Source: Gemmobacter lutimaris (GTDB taxonomy: Bacteria; Pseudomonadota; Alphaproteobacteria; Rhodobacterales; Rhodobacteraceae). Taken from it: a stretch of 64,000 bases of DNA. The stretch covers positions 496,001-560,000 of the forward strand of contig NZ_QXXQ01000001.1 in NCBI RefSeq assembly GCF_003570715.1. The letters are read 5' to 3'. The notes under the pieces are model-generated. The model had not been told where the DNA came from and searched no databases. It worked only from the letters and a program-made list of their open reading frames with translations. Below, in pieces: positions 15,675 through 28,160 of this stretch (within the stretch, counting starts at the first letter, position 1; the number at the start of each line of letters is the position of its first letter). The position numbers and the translations under genes were made by a program.

Positions 15675-16874
15675 TTAGCGCAGGAAACCGGGATCGTCGC
15701 CCATGTCGAGACCGGGGAAAACCGCCTGTTCCAGCACGCGCCGGTCCAGCCCGTAAAGCCCGCGCATCGCCCAGGCCGCCCAGCCGCGCACATCGCTTGT
15801 GGGCATCAGGTCGCGCCGTTCATAAAGCGCCTCTTCGGCAAGACCAGGCCACCGGCCATAGATCCGCCCGCCCTTCAGCGCGCCGCCCGCCATCAACATC
15901 GCGCCGCCAGTGCCGTGATCGGTGCCGTCGCTGCCGTTCTCGGCCACGGTGCGGCCGAATTCCGTCATGGCCAGCAGCATGGTGCGATCCCATGTGCTGC
16001 CCATCTGGGCGCGCAGCGTCAGGATCAGCCGTTCCAGCCCCTGCAACTGCTGCGGCAAGGCCGTACCCTGACGGCGATGCGTGTCCCAGCCCGACAGGGA
16101 AAACGCCGCGATCCGCGTCTCGCCGCGCAGCCGGTCGGCGGCGAACCGGGCGAGCATTTCGGTATCGGCATAGCGCCCTGGCGTCTGCATATCCGCGCCC
16201 ATGCCCCCGCCGCCCAGTTCGGCAGCCAGATCCATCGCCGCCCCCCCGGCATCGCGGAACAGTGCATCGTCATGATAAACCTGTTCCAGCAGGAGGCGGC
16301 TTTGCGCGCTGAGGGTCAGCGTCACCTCGGGCGTCCAGCGCCGCACCTCTGCGGCGCCCGCCAGCAGGGGCAAGGCCTCGCGCCCCACCGCATAGGCAGT
16401 TTCCGCACTCAGCCCCGGCACCGCCTGCAACATGCGGTTGAGCCAGCCATCGCGCACCTCGGGCACCGGCACATCCAGCCCGGTTCCGGCTTCAAGAATA
16501 TCCTGGCCGTCGAAATGGCTGCGCTTGTCGCGGTAGGGGGTGGAGGTCGCATGCACAAAGGCCAGCTCCCCCGCGCTCCACAATGGCAGCAGCCCTGCCA
16601 TTGCCGGATGCAGCCCGAACAACCCGTCCAAAGGCAAGACGCCCGCCCCGCTGCCCAGCTTCGGCCGCAGCCGTGCGAACAGCGGGTCACCCACCGGCTG
16701 CACCGCATCCAGCCCGTCCATCGCCCCGCGCAGAATCACTACGATGAGACGGTTTTCCCCAAGCTGCGCCGCGCCTTGCGCGAAAGTCATCGTGGTCAGC
16801 AAGGGATGTGCCGCCGCCGAACAGGCCGCGGCCAGACCGCCGCGCAGGAAAAGCCTCCGGGTCACATCACGCAT
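15675..16874 (-). CDS. DUF1501 family secreted protein
   Basis: A 399-residue protein of the DUF1501 family (sulfatase/alkaline-phosphatase-like fold, function unknown). A Tat-type signal begins TRRLFLRGG (Arg6-Arg7), so export in folded form is likely. Family motifs include DQATGTGGAMLMAGGALKGG-like text near residue 330 (seen as DHGTGGAMLMAGGALKGGRI) and FGRTVAENGSDGTDH. The start at 16874 follows GAGGAGGTGG. It lies 10 bp after the DUF1800 gene; the two families occur together widely, suggesting a joint function. Confidence 0.9.
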   Translation of the reverse strand: MRDVTRRLFLRGGLAAACSAAAHPLLTTMTFAQGAAQLGENRLIVVILRGAMDGLDAVQPVGDPLFARLRPKLGSGAGVLPLDGLFGLHPAMAGLLPLWSAGELAFVHATSTPYRDKRSHFDGQDILEAGTGLDVPVPEVRDGWLNRMLQAVPGLSAETAYAVGREALPLLAGAAEVRRWTPEVTLTLSAQSRLLLEQVYHDDALFRDAGGAAMDLAAELGGGGMGADMQTPGRYADTEMLARFAADRLRGETRIAAFSLSGWDTHRRQGTALPQQLQGLERLILTLRAQMGSTWDRTMLLAMTEFGRTVAENGSDGTDHGTGGAMLMAGGALKGGRIYGRWPGLAEEALYERRDLMPTSDVRGWAAWAMRGLYGLDRRVLEQAVFPGLDMGDDPGFLR

Positions 16875-16884
16875 CGCCACCTCC

Positions 16885-18243
16885 TCAGCGCCGGTTGAAT
16901 TCGGGCGAGGCCAGCACAAGCCCCAGCCCGTCACGCGTGGACTCGGACCGCGCGACCGCAATCCGCAACATCTCGGGCGCGAGGCTCCCCAATGCGCGAA
17001 GGACAAAGCCCCGCGGATCGGCGCCCTCTGCCCGGCCCAGCCGGTCCGGCGTATCCATGGCCCAGGCGATGCGGGCGCCAAGCCCCTGCGGCGTGATCCA
17101 GACCGCCGCCTCCTCGGCCCAGCCATCCGGCCCGATCGGCCGCCCCCATTCCTGCCCCATCAGCCGCATCGGCGCGATCAGCAGATCAGCGAAGCGTTTG
17201 GCCGGCATCGTCATCACCTGTTCCGGCGTGACCTCCAGCGCGCGCAACGACCCGATGATGAATTCGACCGGCTGTCGTGCCTTCTGTCGTGGCGCTGCAA
17301 AGGCCGAAGGATCGGACAGCATGACCTCATACACCGGCAGCAGCGCGGTATCATGCGCCAGATAGGCCGCCGCCATCCGCTCGATCAGATCAGGATCCGG
17401 CGTATCGGTCAGGAAATGCGTGGCGAGTTTACGCGACAGGTGACGCGCGGTTTCGGGATGGTGGGCCAGATCCTCCAGCACCCTGCGGACCGGCGCCATG
17501 CCTTCGCCATCATAGCTTTGCCCCAGAACCTCTTCCGCGCCCGGCTCGGCCCGGCGGGGATAGAACACCAGCCCGGCGCCGGGCTTGAAGCCCAGCCCGG
17601 TCAGCAGTTCCGCCAATTGCCGCACATCGTCCTGCGCATAGCCCGCCCCCACGCCCAGCGTATGCAGCTCGATCGCCTCGCGCGCCAGATTTTCATTGAG
17701 TCCGCGCCCCTTGCGCTGCCCGAAAGCCGAGCCGGGACCGATGGAACTGCTTTGATCAAGATAAAGCAGCATCGCGGGATGCAGGTCCGCCGCCAACAGC
17801 ATATCGGTAAAGCGGCCCGCCAGATGCGGTCGCACCGCCCGTTCCGCCAGATCGCCGGTCAAAACGACATGTTCGCGCAGCCTTGCAACCGTGGTGAAAT
17901 GATCAGCCCAGAACCAGGCGAGCCGCTCCCGAAACCCATCGGGCGAGGCAAGGGCACGGGCGAATGTCCGGCGCGAAAACGCCTCGGCCTCACGCTCCAC
18001 CCGTTTGAGATGTTTGCGAAACTCCTTGCGCGTGGCCGTTCCCTTGCGCACATCCGCACGGGCCTTCACCGCCGTTTCATGCAAGGCAAGCAATTCAGGT
18101 GTCGCGGGGGCGGGAAACAGGGCCTGCCCGGTATCCGGCCCGGCCAATGCATTCAGTAATTCAGCCGCGCCACGCGGCGCACCCTCTGGCAAGGGCAGAC
18201 CATAGCCATAACGGAAAGCGGCAATATCGTCGGCCTCGGACAT
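16885..18243 (-). CDS. DUF1800 family protein
   Basis: A 452-residue protein of the DUF1800 family, function unknown. Conserved segments seen are RLAWFWADHFTT, NENLAREAIELHTLGVGAGYAQDDVRQLAELLTG and ATHFLTDTPDPDLIERMA. No signal peptide is evident at this start, unlike its exported DUF1501 partner, which would put the two in different compartments unless the start or export route is misread. It forms an operon with the DUF1501 gene downstream. Confidence 0.9.
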   Translation of the reverse strand: MSEADDIAAFRYGYGLPLPEGAPRGAAELLNALAGPDTGQALFPAPATPELLALHETAVKARADVRKGTATRKEFRKHLKRVEREAEAFSRRTFARALASPDGFRERLAWFWADHFTTVARLREHVVLTGDLAERAVRPHLAGRFTDMLLAADLHPAMLLYLDQSSSIGPGSAFGQRKGRGLNENLAREAIELHTLGVGAGYAQDDVRQLAELLTGLGFKPGAGLVFYPRRAEPGAEEVLGQSYDGEGMAPVRRVLEDLAHHPETARHLSRKLATHFLTDTPDPDLIERMAAAYLAHDTALLPVYEVMLSDPSAFAAPRQKARQPVEFIIGSLRALEVTPEQVMTMPAKRFADLLIAPMRLMGQEWGRPIGPDGWAEEAAVWITPQGLGARIAWAMDTPDRLGRAEGADPRGFVLRALGSLAPEMLRIAVARSESTRDGLGLVLASPEFNRR

Positions 18244-18344
18244 GGAACTCTCCGGTCTGGCACAGGCACCTCACCGAAAGATAGAAGCCGCGCAGCCTTT
18301 TGAAAGCCTTCGCCCAGCGCACCGGCACAATTCCGCGCGAGCGG

Positions 18345-18848
18345 TCAGAACCGGAAGCCGTGCGGATAGTCATGCAGCCCGTCAAAATCGGCCTTGCCGA
18401 TCTCCAGCCCCTCCTGGCGCAGCACGGCAAAAGCCATGGCGGCGTGGAACATGAAATTCGGCATGCCGAACAAATGCAGGAATTCGGCGCCGGACTGGTC
18501 AAGTTCGGCAAAGCCCGCGCGATGACGGATGCGCCGGGTTTCCGCCCCGTCAAAGGCCGCAGGCTCCAGCCCGCGCAACGCATGGCTTGCCGCTGCGAGA
18601 CGGCGGCCAAGGCCGATCCGGTCCATCCCGTGATCCTCGATCCCCGGCACTGCGGCCCCGGCCAGAGGAAAGGCAACCCGAAGGGCAAAGCCCGCCGCCG
18701 TCGCCACCTGCTGCGCGGCGGTGAACATGTCGGGGGCGAGACGGGCTTGCAGCACCTGCTCCTGCCGGGCGGTGCGCTCTACCATGGCCGCCAGACGGTC
18801 GAGGTAATGCAGGAACACTGGAACGGAGGCGTCGAACATCGCAGTCAT
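18345..18848 (-). CDS. DUF1993 family protein
   Basis: A 167-residue DUF1993 protein, a helical-bundle family related to DinB-like folds with unknown function. Typical features are FLHYLDRLAAMVERT near the start and GMPNFMFHAAMAFAVLRQEGLEIGKADFDG near the end. The ATG at 18848 follows AAGGGG; an ATG three codons downstream is possible. The longer frame to 18911 would translate the intergenic hairpins and is rejected. Confidence 0.82.
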   Translation of the reverse strand: MTAMFDASVPVFLHYLDRLAAMVERTARQEQVLQARLAPDMFTAAQQVATAAGFALRVAFPLAGAAVPGIEDHGMDRIGLGRRLAAASHALRGLEPAAFDGAETRRIRHRAGFAELDQSGAEFLHLFGMPNFMFHAAMAFAVLRQEGLEIGKADFDGLHDYPHGFRF

Positions 18849-18868
18849 GGCAGCCCCTTGTTGAAAGA

Positions 18869-18932
18869 CCCCGCCGGGGCGGGGCCAAATCTTTTGCAGA
18901 AAGATTTGCAAATTCCTTCACAAGGAATTTGC
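18869..18932. repeat. Chain of hairpins downstream of aspS
   Basis: Three hairpins in series: CCCCGCC-GG-GGCGGGG (18869-18884), AAATCTT...AAGATTT (18887-18907) and GCAAATTCCTT-CAC-AAGGAATTTGC, an 11-bp perfect stem (18908-18932). It starts 10 bases after the aspS stop on the minus strand. A related chain sits after pabC at 20825-20894. Terminator or RNA-stabilising function is inferred from position; there is no clear U-tract. Confidence 0.7.
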
Positions 18933-18941
18933 AATGCCCGC

Positions 18942-20723
18942 TCAGGCGTCTTTCGGCACCACGCGCAGACGCAGTTCGCGCAGTTGTTCGTTGGTGGGTT
19001 CCGAAGGCGCGTTCATCAGCAGATCCTCGGCGCGCTGGTTCATCGGGAACATGATGACCTCGCGGATGTTCATTTCATCCGCCAGCAGCATCACCGCCCG
19101 GTCGATCCCCATCGCGCAGCCGCCATGGGGCGGAGCGCCATATTTGAACGCCTTGACCATACCGCCAAACCGCTTGTCCACTTCACTGTTCGGATAGCCC
19201 GCCAGTTCGAAGGCGCGATACATGATTTCCGGCTTGTGGTTGCGGATGCCGCCCGAGATCAGTTCATAGCCGTTGCAGGCAAGGTCATACTGATAGGCAT
19301 GCACCTTCAGCGGATCGCCATTCAGCGCCTCCATCCCGCCCTGCGGCATCGAGAACGGGTTGTGGCTGAAGTCGATCTTGCCGTCGTCGGTTTTCTCATA
19401 CATCGGGAAATCGACGATCCAGGCGAAACGGAAGGTATCGGTTTCGGCAAGGTTCAGCTCGCGCCCGATCTCGTTGCGGGCGCGGCCGGCGAAGCCCTCG
19501 AACTGCTCGGGCTTGCCGCCAAGGAAGAAGGCCGCATCGCCGAGGCCGAGGCCGAGTTGCTGACGGATCGCCTCGGTCCGCTCCGGCCCGATGTTCTTGG
19601 CCAAGGGGCCCGCGGCTTCCATCGCGCCATTTTCACCCTCGCGCCAGAAGATATAGCCCATGCCCGGCAGGCCCTCTTTCTGCGCATAGGCATTCATGCG
19701 GTCGCAGAACTTGCGGCTGCCACCGGTCGGGGCCGGAATGGCGCGGATCTCGGTGCCCTCATTCTCCAGCAGCTTGGCGAAAACGGCAAAGCCCGAGCCT
19801 TTGAAGTGATCGGAAACCACCTGCATCCGGATCGGGTTGCGCAGATCGGGCTTGTCGCTGCCATACCACAGCATGCTGTCGCGGTAGGCGATGCGCGGCC
19901 AGTCGGAGGGCACTTTGCAATCGGGGCGGAATTCCTCGAACAGGCCCTGAATGACCGGCTGCACCGCGGCGAAGATGTCTTCCTGCTCGACAAAAGACAT
20001 CTCAATATCAAGCTGATAGAAGTCGGTCGGGCTGCGGTCGGCGCGCGGGTCTTCGTCGCGGAAGCAGGGCGCAATCTGGAAGTAACGATCAAAGCCCGCC
20101 ACCATGATCAGCTGCTTGAACTGCTGCGGCGCCTGCGGCAGGGCGTAGAACTTGCCGGGATGCAGCCGCGACGGCACGAGGAAGTCGCGCGCGCCTTCGG
20201 GGCTGGAGGCGGTGATGATCGGGGTCTGGAATTCGTTGAAACCCTGATCCCACATCCGGTTGCGGATCGAGCGCACGACGTTGGAACGCAGCATCATGTT
20301 GCCATGCAGCTTTTCGCGGCGCAGGTCGAGGAAGCGGTAGGTGAGGCGGGTTTCCTCGGGGTAATCGGTTTCGCCAAACACCGGCAGCGGCAGATCACCC
20401 TCCACCGCGCCCAAGACGCGGACGGATTTGATGTAGACCTCGATCTCGCCGGTGGCGAGCTTCGGGTTCACGAGGCTGGCGTCCCGCGCCTTCACCACGC
20501 CGTCGAGCGAGATCACCCATTCGGCACGCAGCTTCTCGATGTCCGCGAAGGCCGGGCTGTCGCTGTCGGCCAGCACCTGCGTCACGCCGTAATGGTCGCG
20601 CAGGTCGATGAACAGCACGCCGCCGTGATCCCGCACCCGATGCACCCATCCGGCCAGACGGACATTCTGCCCGACATGATCCTTGTTGAGTTGCGCACAA
20701 GTATGGCTGCGATAGGCGTGCAT
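18942..20723 (-). CDS. aspS: Aspartate--tRNA ligase
   Basis: A 593-residue class IIb aminoacyl-tRNA synthetase, charging tRNA-Asp and probably tRNA-Asn as in many alphaproteobacteria. An N-terminal OB-fold anticodon domain ([22 protein letters not shown]) is followed by class II motif 2 ([24 protein letters not shown]) with the bacterial GAD insertion, and motif 3 (GIDRAVMLL). The ATG at 20723 follows AAAGGGGAGCGTG; the upstream in-frame extension runs into hairpin repeats. Confidence 0.97.
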   Translation of the reverse strand: MHAYRSHTCAQLNKDHVGQNVRLAGWVHRVRDHGGVLFIDLRDHYGVTQVLADSDSPAFADIEKLRAEWVISLDGVVKARDASLVNPKLATGEIEVYIKSVRVLGAVEGDLPLPVFGETDYPEETRLTYRFLDLRREKLHGNMMLRSNVVRSIRNRMWDQGFNEFQTPIITASSPEGARDFLVPSRLHPGKFYALPQAPQQFKQLIMVAGFDRYFQIAPCFRDEDPRADRSPTDFYQLDIEMSFVEQEDIFAAVQPVIQGLFEEFRPDCKVPSDWPRIAYRDSMLWYGSDKPDLRNPIRMQVVSDHFKGSGFAVFAKLLENEGTEIRAIPAPTGGSRKFCDRMNAYAQKEGLPGMGYIFWREGENGAMEAAGPLAKNIGPERTEAIRQQLGLGLGDAAFFLGGKPEQFEGFAGRARNEIGRELNLAETDTFRFAWIVDFPMYEKTDDGKIDFSHNPFSMPQGGMEALNGDPLKVHAYQYDLACNGYELISGGIRNHKPEIMYRAFELAGYPNSEVDKRFGGMVKAFKYGAPPHGGCAMGIDRAVMLLADEMNIREVIMFPMNQRAEDLLMNAPSEPTNEQLRELRLRVVPKDA

Positions 20724-20824
20724 CACGCTCCCCTTTTCCGAGGCTTCATCCGATGCGCCGATACACACCGCGCCAAGGGGCAAGTCAACCCCGGACATCC
20801 GGCGCAAGATCCGGGCAGAGCGGC

Positions 20825-20894
20825 AAATCTTTTGCAAAAAGATTTGCAAATCCTTTCGCAAAGGATTTGCAAAAATCCTCCTCAGGATTTTTGC
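20825..20894. repeat. Three chained hairpins downstream of pabC
   Basis: Three consecutive stem-loops that share GC junctions: AAATCTT/AAGATTT (20825-20845), GCAAATCCTTT-CGC-AAAGGATTTGC (20846-20870) and GCAAAAATCCT-CCTC-AGGATTTTTGC (20869-20894), the last two with 11-bp perfect stems. The chain begins at the base after the pabC stop codon on the minus strand and ends about 100 bp before aspS. It is related to the element at 18869-18932. Confidence 0.72.
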
Positions 20895-21482
20895 TCACCC
20901 GACCCAGACCGCCGGTATCAACCCGCGCAGCGCATTCCCGGCCCAGAGCCTGACATGCGGCAGGTCTTCGGCATGCAACACTTCTTCCGGGCAACCGAGT
21001 TCAGCGCGCAGCACGCCGGGCAGAAGGCCACAGGACAGCGGGGGCGTCCGCATCCCCTGCCCCCGGTCGAAGAACAGCGTGCTGATCGTGCCCTCGCAGA
21101 CCTCGCCGCGTTCATTGAGGAAGATCATTTCCTCGATGCCTTCAGGCAGCGCGGCGCGGGTGGCGTCGTAAAGCGCGCGGCGCGTGGTCTTGTGGCGCAG
21201 CCAGGGGTCGGTGCTGTCGAGGCGTGTGGCTGAAAGCCCCAGTCGCCAATGCGACGCGGCTGGCGGCAGCGGTGCCGCTGTGATCTCGATGTCTCCGGCC
21301 AGCCCAAGGGTCAGACGCACGCGGGCCGCGCCCTCGGGTGCGGGCAGAGCTTCCTGCACCGCTGTCGGGTCGCAGGTGTACCCCAGCACCGCGGCAGAGC
21401 CGATCAACCGCACCAGATGCAGCGGCAGGCGCGGATAGGTCGTGCCGTCCCACAGCATCGTTTCGATCAGGCGCGGCGTCAT
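20895..21482 (-). CDS. pabC: Aminodeoxychorismate lyase-like class IV aminotransferase
   Basis: A 195-residue class IV aminotransferase-fold protein. It would release p-aminobenzoate and pyruvate from aminodeoxychorismate for folate synthesis. PLP Lys candidate is in WLRHKTTRRALYDATR, and family text FLNERGEVCEGTISTLFF and CGLLPGVLRAEL is present. It is shorter than E. coli PabC (about 270), lacking part of the N-terminal domain, as is usual for the pabB-coupled form. The ATG overlaps the pabB stop (ATGA). Confidence 0.87.
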   Translation of the reverse strand: MTPRLIETMLWDGTTYPRLPLHLVRLIGSAAVLGYTCDPTAVQEALPAPEGAARVRLTLGLAGDIEITAAPLPPAASHWRLGLSATRLDSTDPWLRHKTTRRALYDATRAALPEGIEEMIFLNERGEVCEGTISTLFFDRGQGMRTPPLSCGLLPGVLRAELGCPEEVLHAEDLPHVRLWAGNALRGLIPAVWVG

Positions 21483-22609
21483 AGGACCAGCGCCGCAGCA
21501 TAGCGCGCCTTCCAGTGGGCTTCGTCCCATTCACCCTGCGCGGTGGAATCGTGGACCACACCGCCGCCCACGTTCAGCATCACGCGATTGTCAGGCCAGA
21601 CCGACAGCGTGCGGATCGCCACATTGAAGACCGAGGCGCCATCCGGCGCCATCCAGCCGATCGCACCGCAATAGACGCCGCGCGGGAAAGGCTCGATCTC
21701 GCGGATGATCTCCATCGCGCGGATCTTCGGCGCCCCGGTGATCGACCCGCAGGGAAAAAGTGCGGGCATCAGCCGCGCCATGGCAGGCGGTTCGACCAGT
21801 TGCCCGACGACGCGCGAGGACATCTGGTGGACGGTAGCGAAAGCCTCCACCGCGAAAAGTTCGGGCACCTTGACCGAGCCGACCTCGGCAAGGCGCGAGA
21901 TGTCATTGCGCAGCAGATCGACGATCATCAGATTTTCGGCCCGGCCCTTTTCGGAGCGGTAAAGCTCTTCTGCCAGGGCCGCGTCTTCCTCGGGGTCGGT
22001 GCCGCGCGGGGCCGTGCCTTTCATCGGGCGGCTTTCGATGCGCCCGGCGGCCGTGGTGGAAAAGAACAGTTCTGGGCTACGCGACACGATGACCGGGCCA
22101 GCGCCAAGCTCCAGATATGCCCCATAGCCCACCGCCTGCCGCGCCCTGAGCGCGCCATAAAGCGCCAGCGGTGTGCCGGTCAGGCGGCTTTCCATCGGGA
22201 AGGTCTCATTGATCTGATAGCAATCGCCCGCGCCGATATAGGCCGCCACCATGTCGAAAGCGGCACCATAGTCGGCGCGGCTGATCATCGGCTTCAGCGG
22301 CGCAAGTGTGGCACCGCCCGCAGACCGTGCAGCCTCCAGCATCGACGTACCCGACGCGGGCGCGTCGAAAACGCCGAAGGCCAGCAGCGGATGGTCACGG
22401 GTTTCCGGCATCAGGGTTGCCAGCTTCGGCTCCAGCGCATAACCCGCCTCATAGGACAGATAGCCCGCGATCCAGCCGCCCGCCGCCCGCGCCGCATCCA
22501 GCCGCGCCAGTGCAGGCGCCAGCGCGTCCGCTTCCCACGCCACAACCGTTTCGCGCGGAGCTTCGAACAGCGCCGGACGGCCCTGCGGCCCGTGTTCCAG
22601 AAGGATCAT
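21479..22609 (-). CDS. pabB: Aminodeoxychorismate synthase component I
   Basis: A 376-residue chorismate-binding enzyme that aminates chorismate to 4-amino-4-deoxychorismate. The chorismate-binding domain carries CYQINETFPME, SRSPELFF, SRPMKGTAPRG, EKGRAENLMIVDLLRND and the C-terminal FPCGSITGAPKIRAMEII and YCGAIGWM motifs. It is shorter than E. coli PabB (453) at the N-terminus, which is common for fused or PabC-coupled forms. The glutamine amidotransferase partner PabA is not in the window. Confidence 0.93.
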   Translation of the reverse strand: MILLEHGPQGRPALFEAPRETVVAWEADALAPALARLDAARAAGGWIAGYLSYEAGYALEPKLATLMPETRDHPLLAFGVFDAPASGTSMLEAARSAGGATLAPLKPMISRADYGAAFDMVAAYIGAGDCYQINETFPMESRLTGTPLALYGALRARQAVGYGAYLELGAGPVIVSRSPELFFSTTAAGRIESRPMKGTAPRGTDPEEDAALAEELYRSEKGRAENLMIVDLLRNDISRLAEVGSVKVPELFAVEAFATVHQMSSRVVGQLVEPPAMARLMPALFPCGSITGAPKIRAMEIIREIEPFPRGVYCGAIGWMAPDGASVFNVAIRTLSVWPDNRVMLNVGGGVVHDSTAQGEWDEAHWKARYAAALVL

Positions 22610-22813
22610 GCCTCGCCCTCCGTTGCCTGCTTTCCGGCGATGTAGCAGCCATGCCGCGCCACGGCCAGCCCGATGCCGACATGCCGTCCCTTCCCTGCGC
22701 CAGATAGACCCTTGCGCCCCGAACTGACGCGACTATAACCCCGCCAATTTGCGCGATGCTCAGAATCCCTCCCCCGCCCCCTTGGGTGCGGCGGAGCACA
22801 CACGGGGGCCCCC

Positions 22814-26140
<3,327 letters not shown>

Positions 26141-26160
26141 TCCCCTGCCCCGGAAATGCA

Positions 26161-26186
26161 ACGGCGCCCCGCGGGGCGCCGTTTTT
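26161..26186 (+). terminator. Rho-independent terminator of carB
   Basis: ACGGCGCCCC-G/C-GGGGCGCCGT, a 10-bp GC-rich perfect palindromic stem, followed directly by TTTTTC on the plus strand, 20 bases after the carB stop. The convergent cytochrome gene ends at its far edge. Confidence 0.9.
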
Positions 26187-26608
26187 CATTTGGCCTGCAT
26201 GTCGCGGACATACTCGCCCAGTTGCACCAGCCGCAGGGGCGTAGGCGTCTGAATGCCGTCACCGCTGTCGAACAGCACCATCTTCTCGCCTTCCAGCAGC
26301 GGTGCGAATTGCGGCATGACCACACCATCGGGCGTGCGGGCATAGCCCCAGATCTTGCTCATCACCCGCGCCATCGGGAAGGTGCCGTGGTTCTTCGCGG
26401 AAATGCGCGTCAGATCGGCCGGGCGTTTGTCCAGCGTATCGGCCATCGGCCCGTCGCCCTTGCCGGCATCACCATGGCAAGCCGCGCAATAGGTGGCAAA
26501 ATCCTCTGCCCCGGTCGGCACTTTCTTCGCCAGCGGCAGACAGGCGGCCAGCACAACGGGCAGCAGGGCGGCCCCAAAGGCAAGGCGTAACGGCAGCGAT
26601 CGTGTCAT
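26186..26608 (-). CDS. Cytochrome c lipoprotein
   Basis: A 140-residue monohaem c-type cytochrome. The signal peptide ends in a lipobox VLAAC (Cys23), so it is probably membrane-tethered in the periplasm. The haem motif CAACH is at 41-45, and the Met ligand is likely in GVVMPQF near residue 93. It resembles cytochrome c551/c552-type class I proteins. There is no neighbouring oxidase, so its redox partner is unknown. Confidence 0.88.
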   Translation of the reverse strand: MTRSLPLRLAFGAALLPVVLAACLPLAKKVPTGAEDFATYCAACHGDAGKGDGPMADTLDKRPADLTRISAKNHGTFPMARVMSKIWGYARTPDGVVMPQFAPLLEGEKMVLFDSGDGIQTPTPLRLVQLGEYVRDMQAK

Positions 26609-26746
26609 GGTCGTCTCCGGCTATTTTCCATGCACGAAACCATGCACTGCCCCGCTGCGCAAGCGCCGCCTGATAGGTCAGGAATTCAGACCATTGCCAC
26701 AGCGCCGGAATCCTGCAAGATCGAGTCGTATTTTACGGAGTCCGCC

Positions 26747-27481
26747 TTGCAGTCTGCATATCGCCCTGTCGCCGCTTTCGGCTCAAGCTCGACCGAAGTC
26801 TTTGATTATATCTTTGGCAACTCTGCCTGTTACCACCCGATGTGGGCAAGCGGCTGGGCTGGCCGCAGCCTGCGCCGCGAGGAACCGGGCGGCTTTCTGG
26901 CAACGATTGCCCATCCGCTGCCGCGCGATACGATTCTGCTGCTGAATTTCGGTGCGACCGATCTGAACTTCAACCTGCCCTACAAGGTGCGGGAATCGGG
27001 CTTCTATGATTTCGCCGGTTTCCTTGACCAGCTTGCCGCCAGCATCGGGACGGCCCATGATCTGTATAAATCGCTCGGTTTCACCGAGGTTCATGCCGTT
27101 TTCGTCTCGCCAGTCGTTGCCTTGCATCGCAACTACTGGGCCAAGCGCGAATTGCCCTTCCTGCCGCCCGCGCTGCTTGGGCAGATGTATCTCGACCTCG
27201 CCGACAAGGTTGCAGCGGCGGGTGTTCCGGTCATCAACCCTGCGCCACGCATGGTGGCCGGGCCGAAGCGCCCCGTGCTGGCCCCGCGTCTGGCGCGTGA
27301 CACACCGAACCACCACGCCAGCTATATCGCCACGCAGGATATGATCTGGCAAAGCATGCAGCATCTTCCGGGCCTGCCGCCACGCCGTGATCCGGCCCAT
27401 ACCGGGCATTATGCCCATCAACCCTATTCCATCACCACATGGAAGATGACGGGCGAGGCCCGCCCCCGCACGACGCAGTAA
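26747..27481 (+). CDS. Hypothetical protein, possibly SGNH-like
   Basis: A protein of about 244 residues with no family I can name. The first strand VAAFGSSSTEVFDYIFG, and a later LLNFGATDLNF, look like blocks I and III of SGNH/GDSL-type folds, but a catalytic Asp-His pair is not obvious, so this is tentative. The start is uncertain: a TTG at 26747 has GGAG 7 bases upstream and begins just before the first strand, whereas an ATG at 26630 would add 39 residues lacking any recognisable pattern. It is divergent from the cytochrome gene and convergent with lolD. Confidence 0.6.
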   Translation: MQSAYRPVAAFGSSSTEVFDYIFGNSACYHPMWASGWAGRSLRREEPGGFLATIAHPLPRDTILLLNFGATDLNFNLPYKVRESGFYDFAGFLDQLAASIGTAHDLYKSLGFTEVHAVFVSPVVALHRNYWAKRELPFLPPALLGQMYLDLADKVAAAGVPVINPAPRMVAGPKRPVLAPRLARDTPNHHASYIATQDMIWQSMQHLPGLPPRRDPAHTGHYAHQPYSITTWKMTGEARPRTTQ

Positions 27482-27485
27482 CGGC

Positions 27486-28160
27486 TCAGGCGACGCTGCC
27501 CTGATCCAGCCGGACCACACGGTCCATCCGCGCCGCCAGTTCCATGTTGTGCGTGGCGATCAGGGCTGACAGCCCGGTTGCCCGCACCACTGCCATCAGT
27601 GCGCCAAACACCTGATCCGAGGTGCCGGGGTCAAGGTTTCCGGTCGGCTCGTCCGCCAGCAAGAGTTTTGGCGCATTCGCCAGCGCCCGGCAGAAGGCGA
27701 CGCGCTGCTGCTCGCCCCCCGAAAGCTCGGCCGGGCGATGGTCCGCGCGGTGATCGACGCCAACGCTGGCCAGCAGATCCATCGCCCGCGCCTGCGCGGC
27801 GCGCGCTGCAACACCATTGGCAAGCTGCGGCAGCACCACGTTTTCCAGCGCGGTGAATTCGGGCAGCAGGTGGTGAAACTGATAGATGAAGCCCACATCC
27901 GCCCGCCGTGCCGCCGTGCGCGCACGGTCCGGCAGGCCACCCATTTCGCGCCCGTCCAGCAGCACACGGCCCGCATCCGGTGTATCCAGCAGCCCCGCGA
28001 TATGCAGCAGCGTCGATTTCCCTGCCCCCGAGGGCGCCACCAGCGCCACGACCTCACCCCGTCCGACGCTGAGGCTCGCCCCGTTCAGCACCGTCACCGC
28101 CGAGGGCTTGCCCCGGTTGTAGGTCTTTGAAATGGCGTCCAGCCGCAGCAAATCACTCAT
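27486..28160 (-). CDS. lolD: Lipoprotein-releasing ABC transporter ATP-binding protein
   Basis: A 224-residue ATPase of the LolCDE complex, which releases outer-membrane lipoproteins from the inner membrane to LolA. Walker [10 protein letters not shown] is at 42-50, Q-loop Gln94, signature LSGGEQQ 146-152, and Walker [13 protein letters not shown] 166-177; the [21 protein letters not shown] context is typical. It overlaps the permease gene by 8 bp, so the two are coupled. Confidence 0.93.
   Translation of the reverse strand: MSDLLRLDAISKTYNRGKPSAVTVLNGASLSVGRGEVVALVAPSGAGKSTLLHIAGLLDTPDAGRVLLDGREMGGLPDRARTAARRADVGFIYQFHHLLPEFTALENVVLPQLANGVAARAAQARAMDLLASVGVDHRADHRPAELSGGEQQRVAFCRALANAPKLLLADEPTGNLDPGTSDQVFGALMAVVRATGLSALIATHNMELAARMDRVVRLDQGSVA

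Noticed and set aside
18300-21233. A 977-codon plus-strand open frame opposite aspS and pabC
   Set aside because: Antisense to two recognised genes; composition is the usual GC-rich antisense artefact, and it also runs through the hairpin repeats.
22610-22813. Riboswitch or attenuator upstream of carB
   Set aside because: No terminator-antiterminator pair, leader peptide or recognisable aptamer could be made out; only an ordinary leader is apparent.
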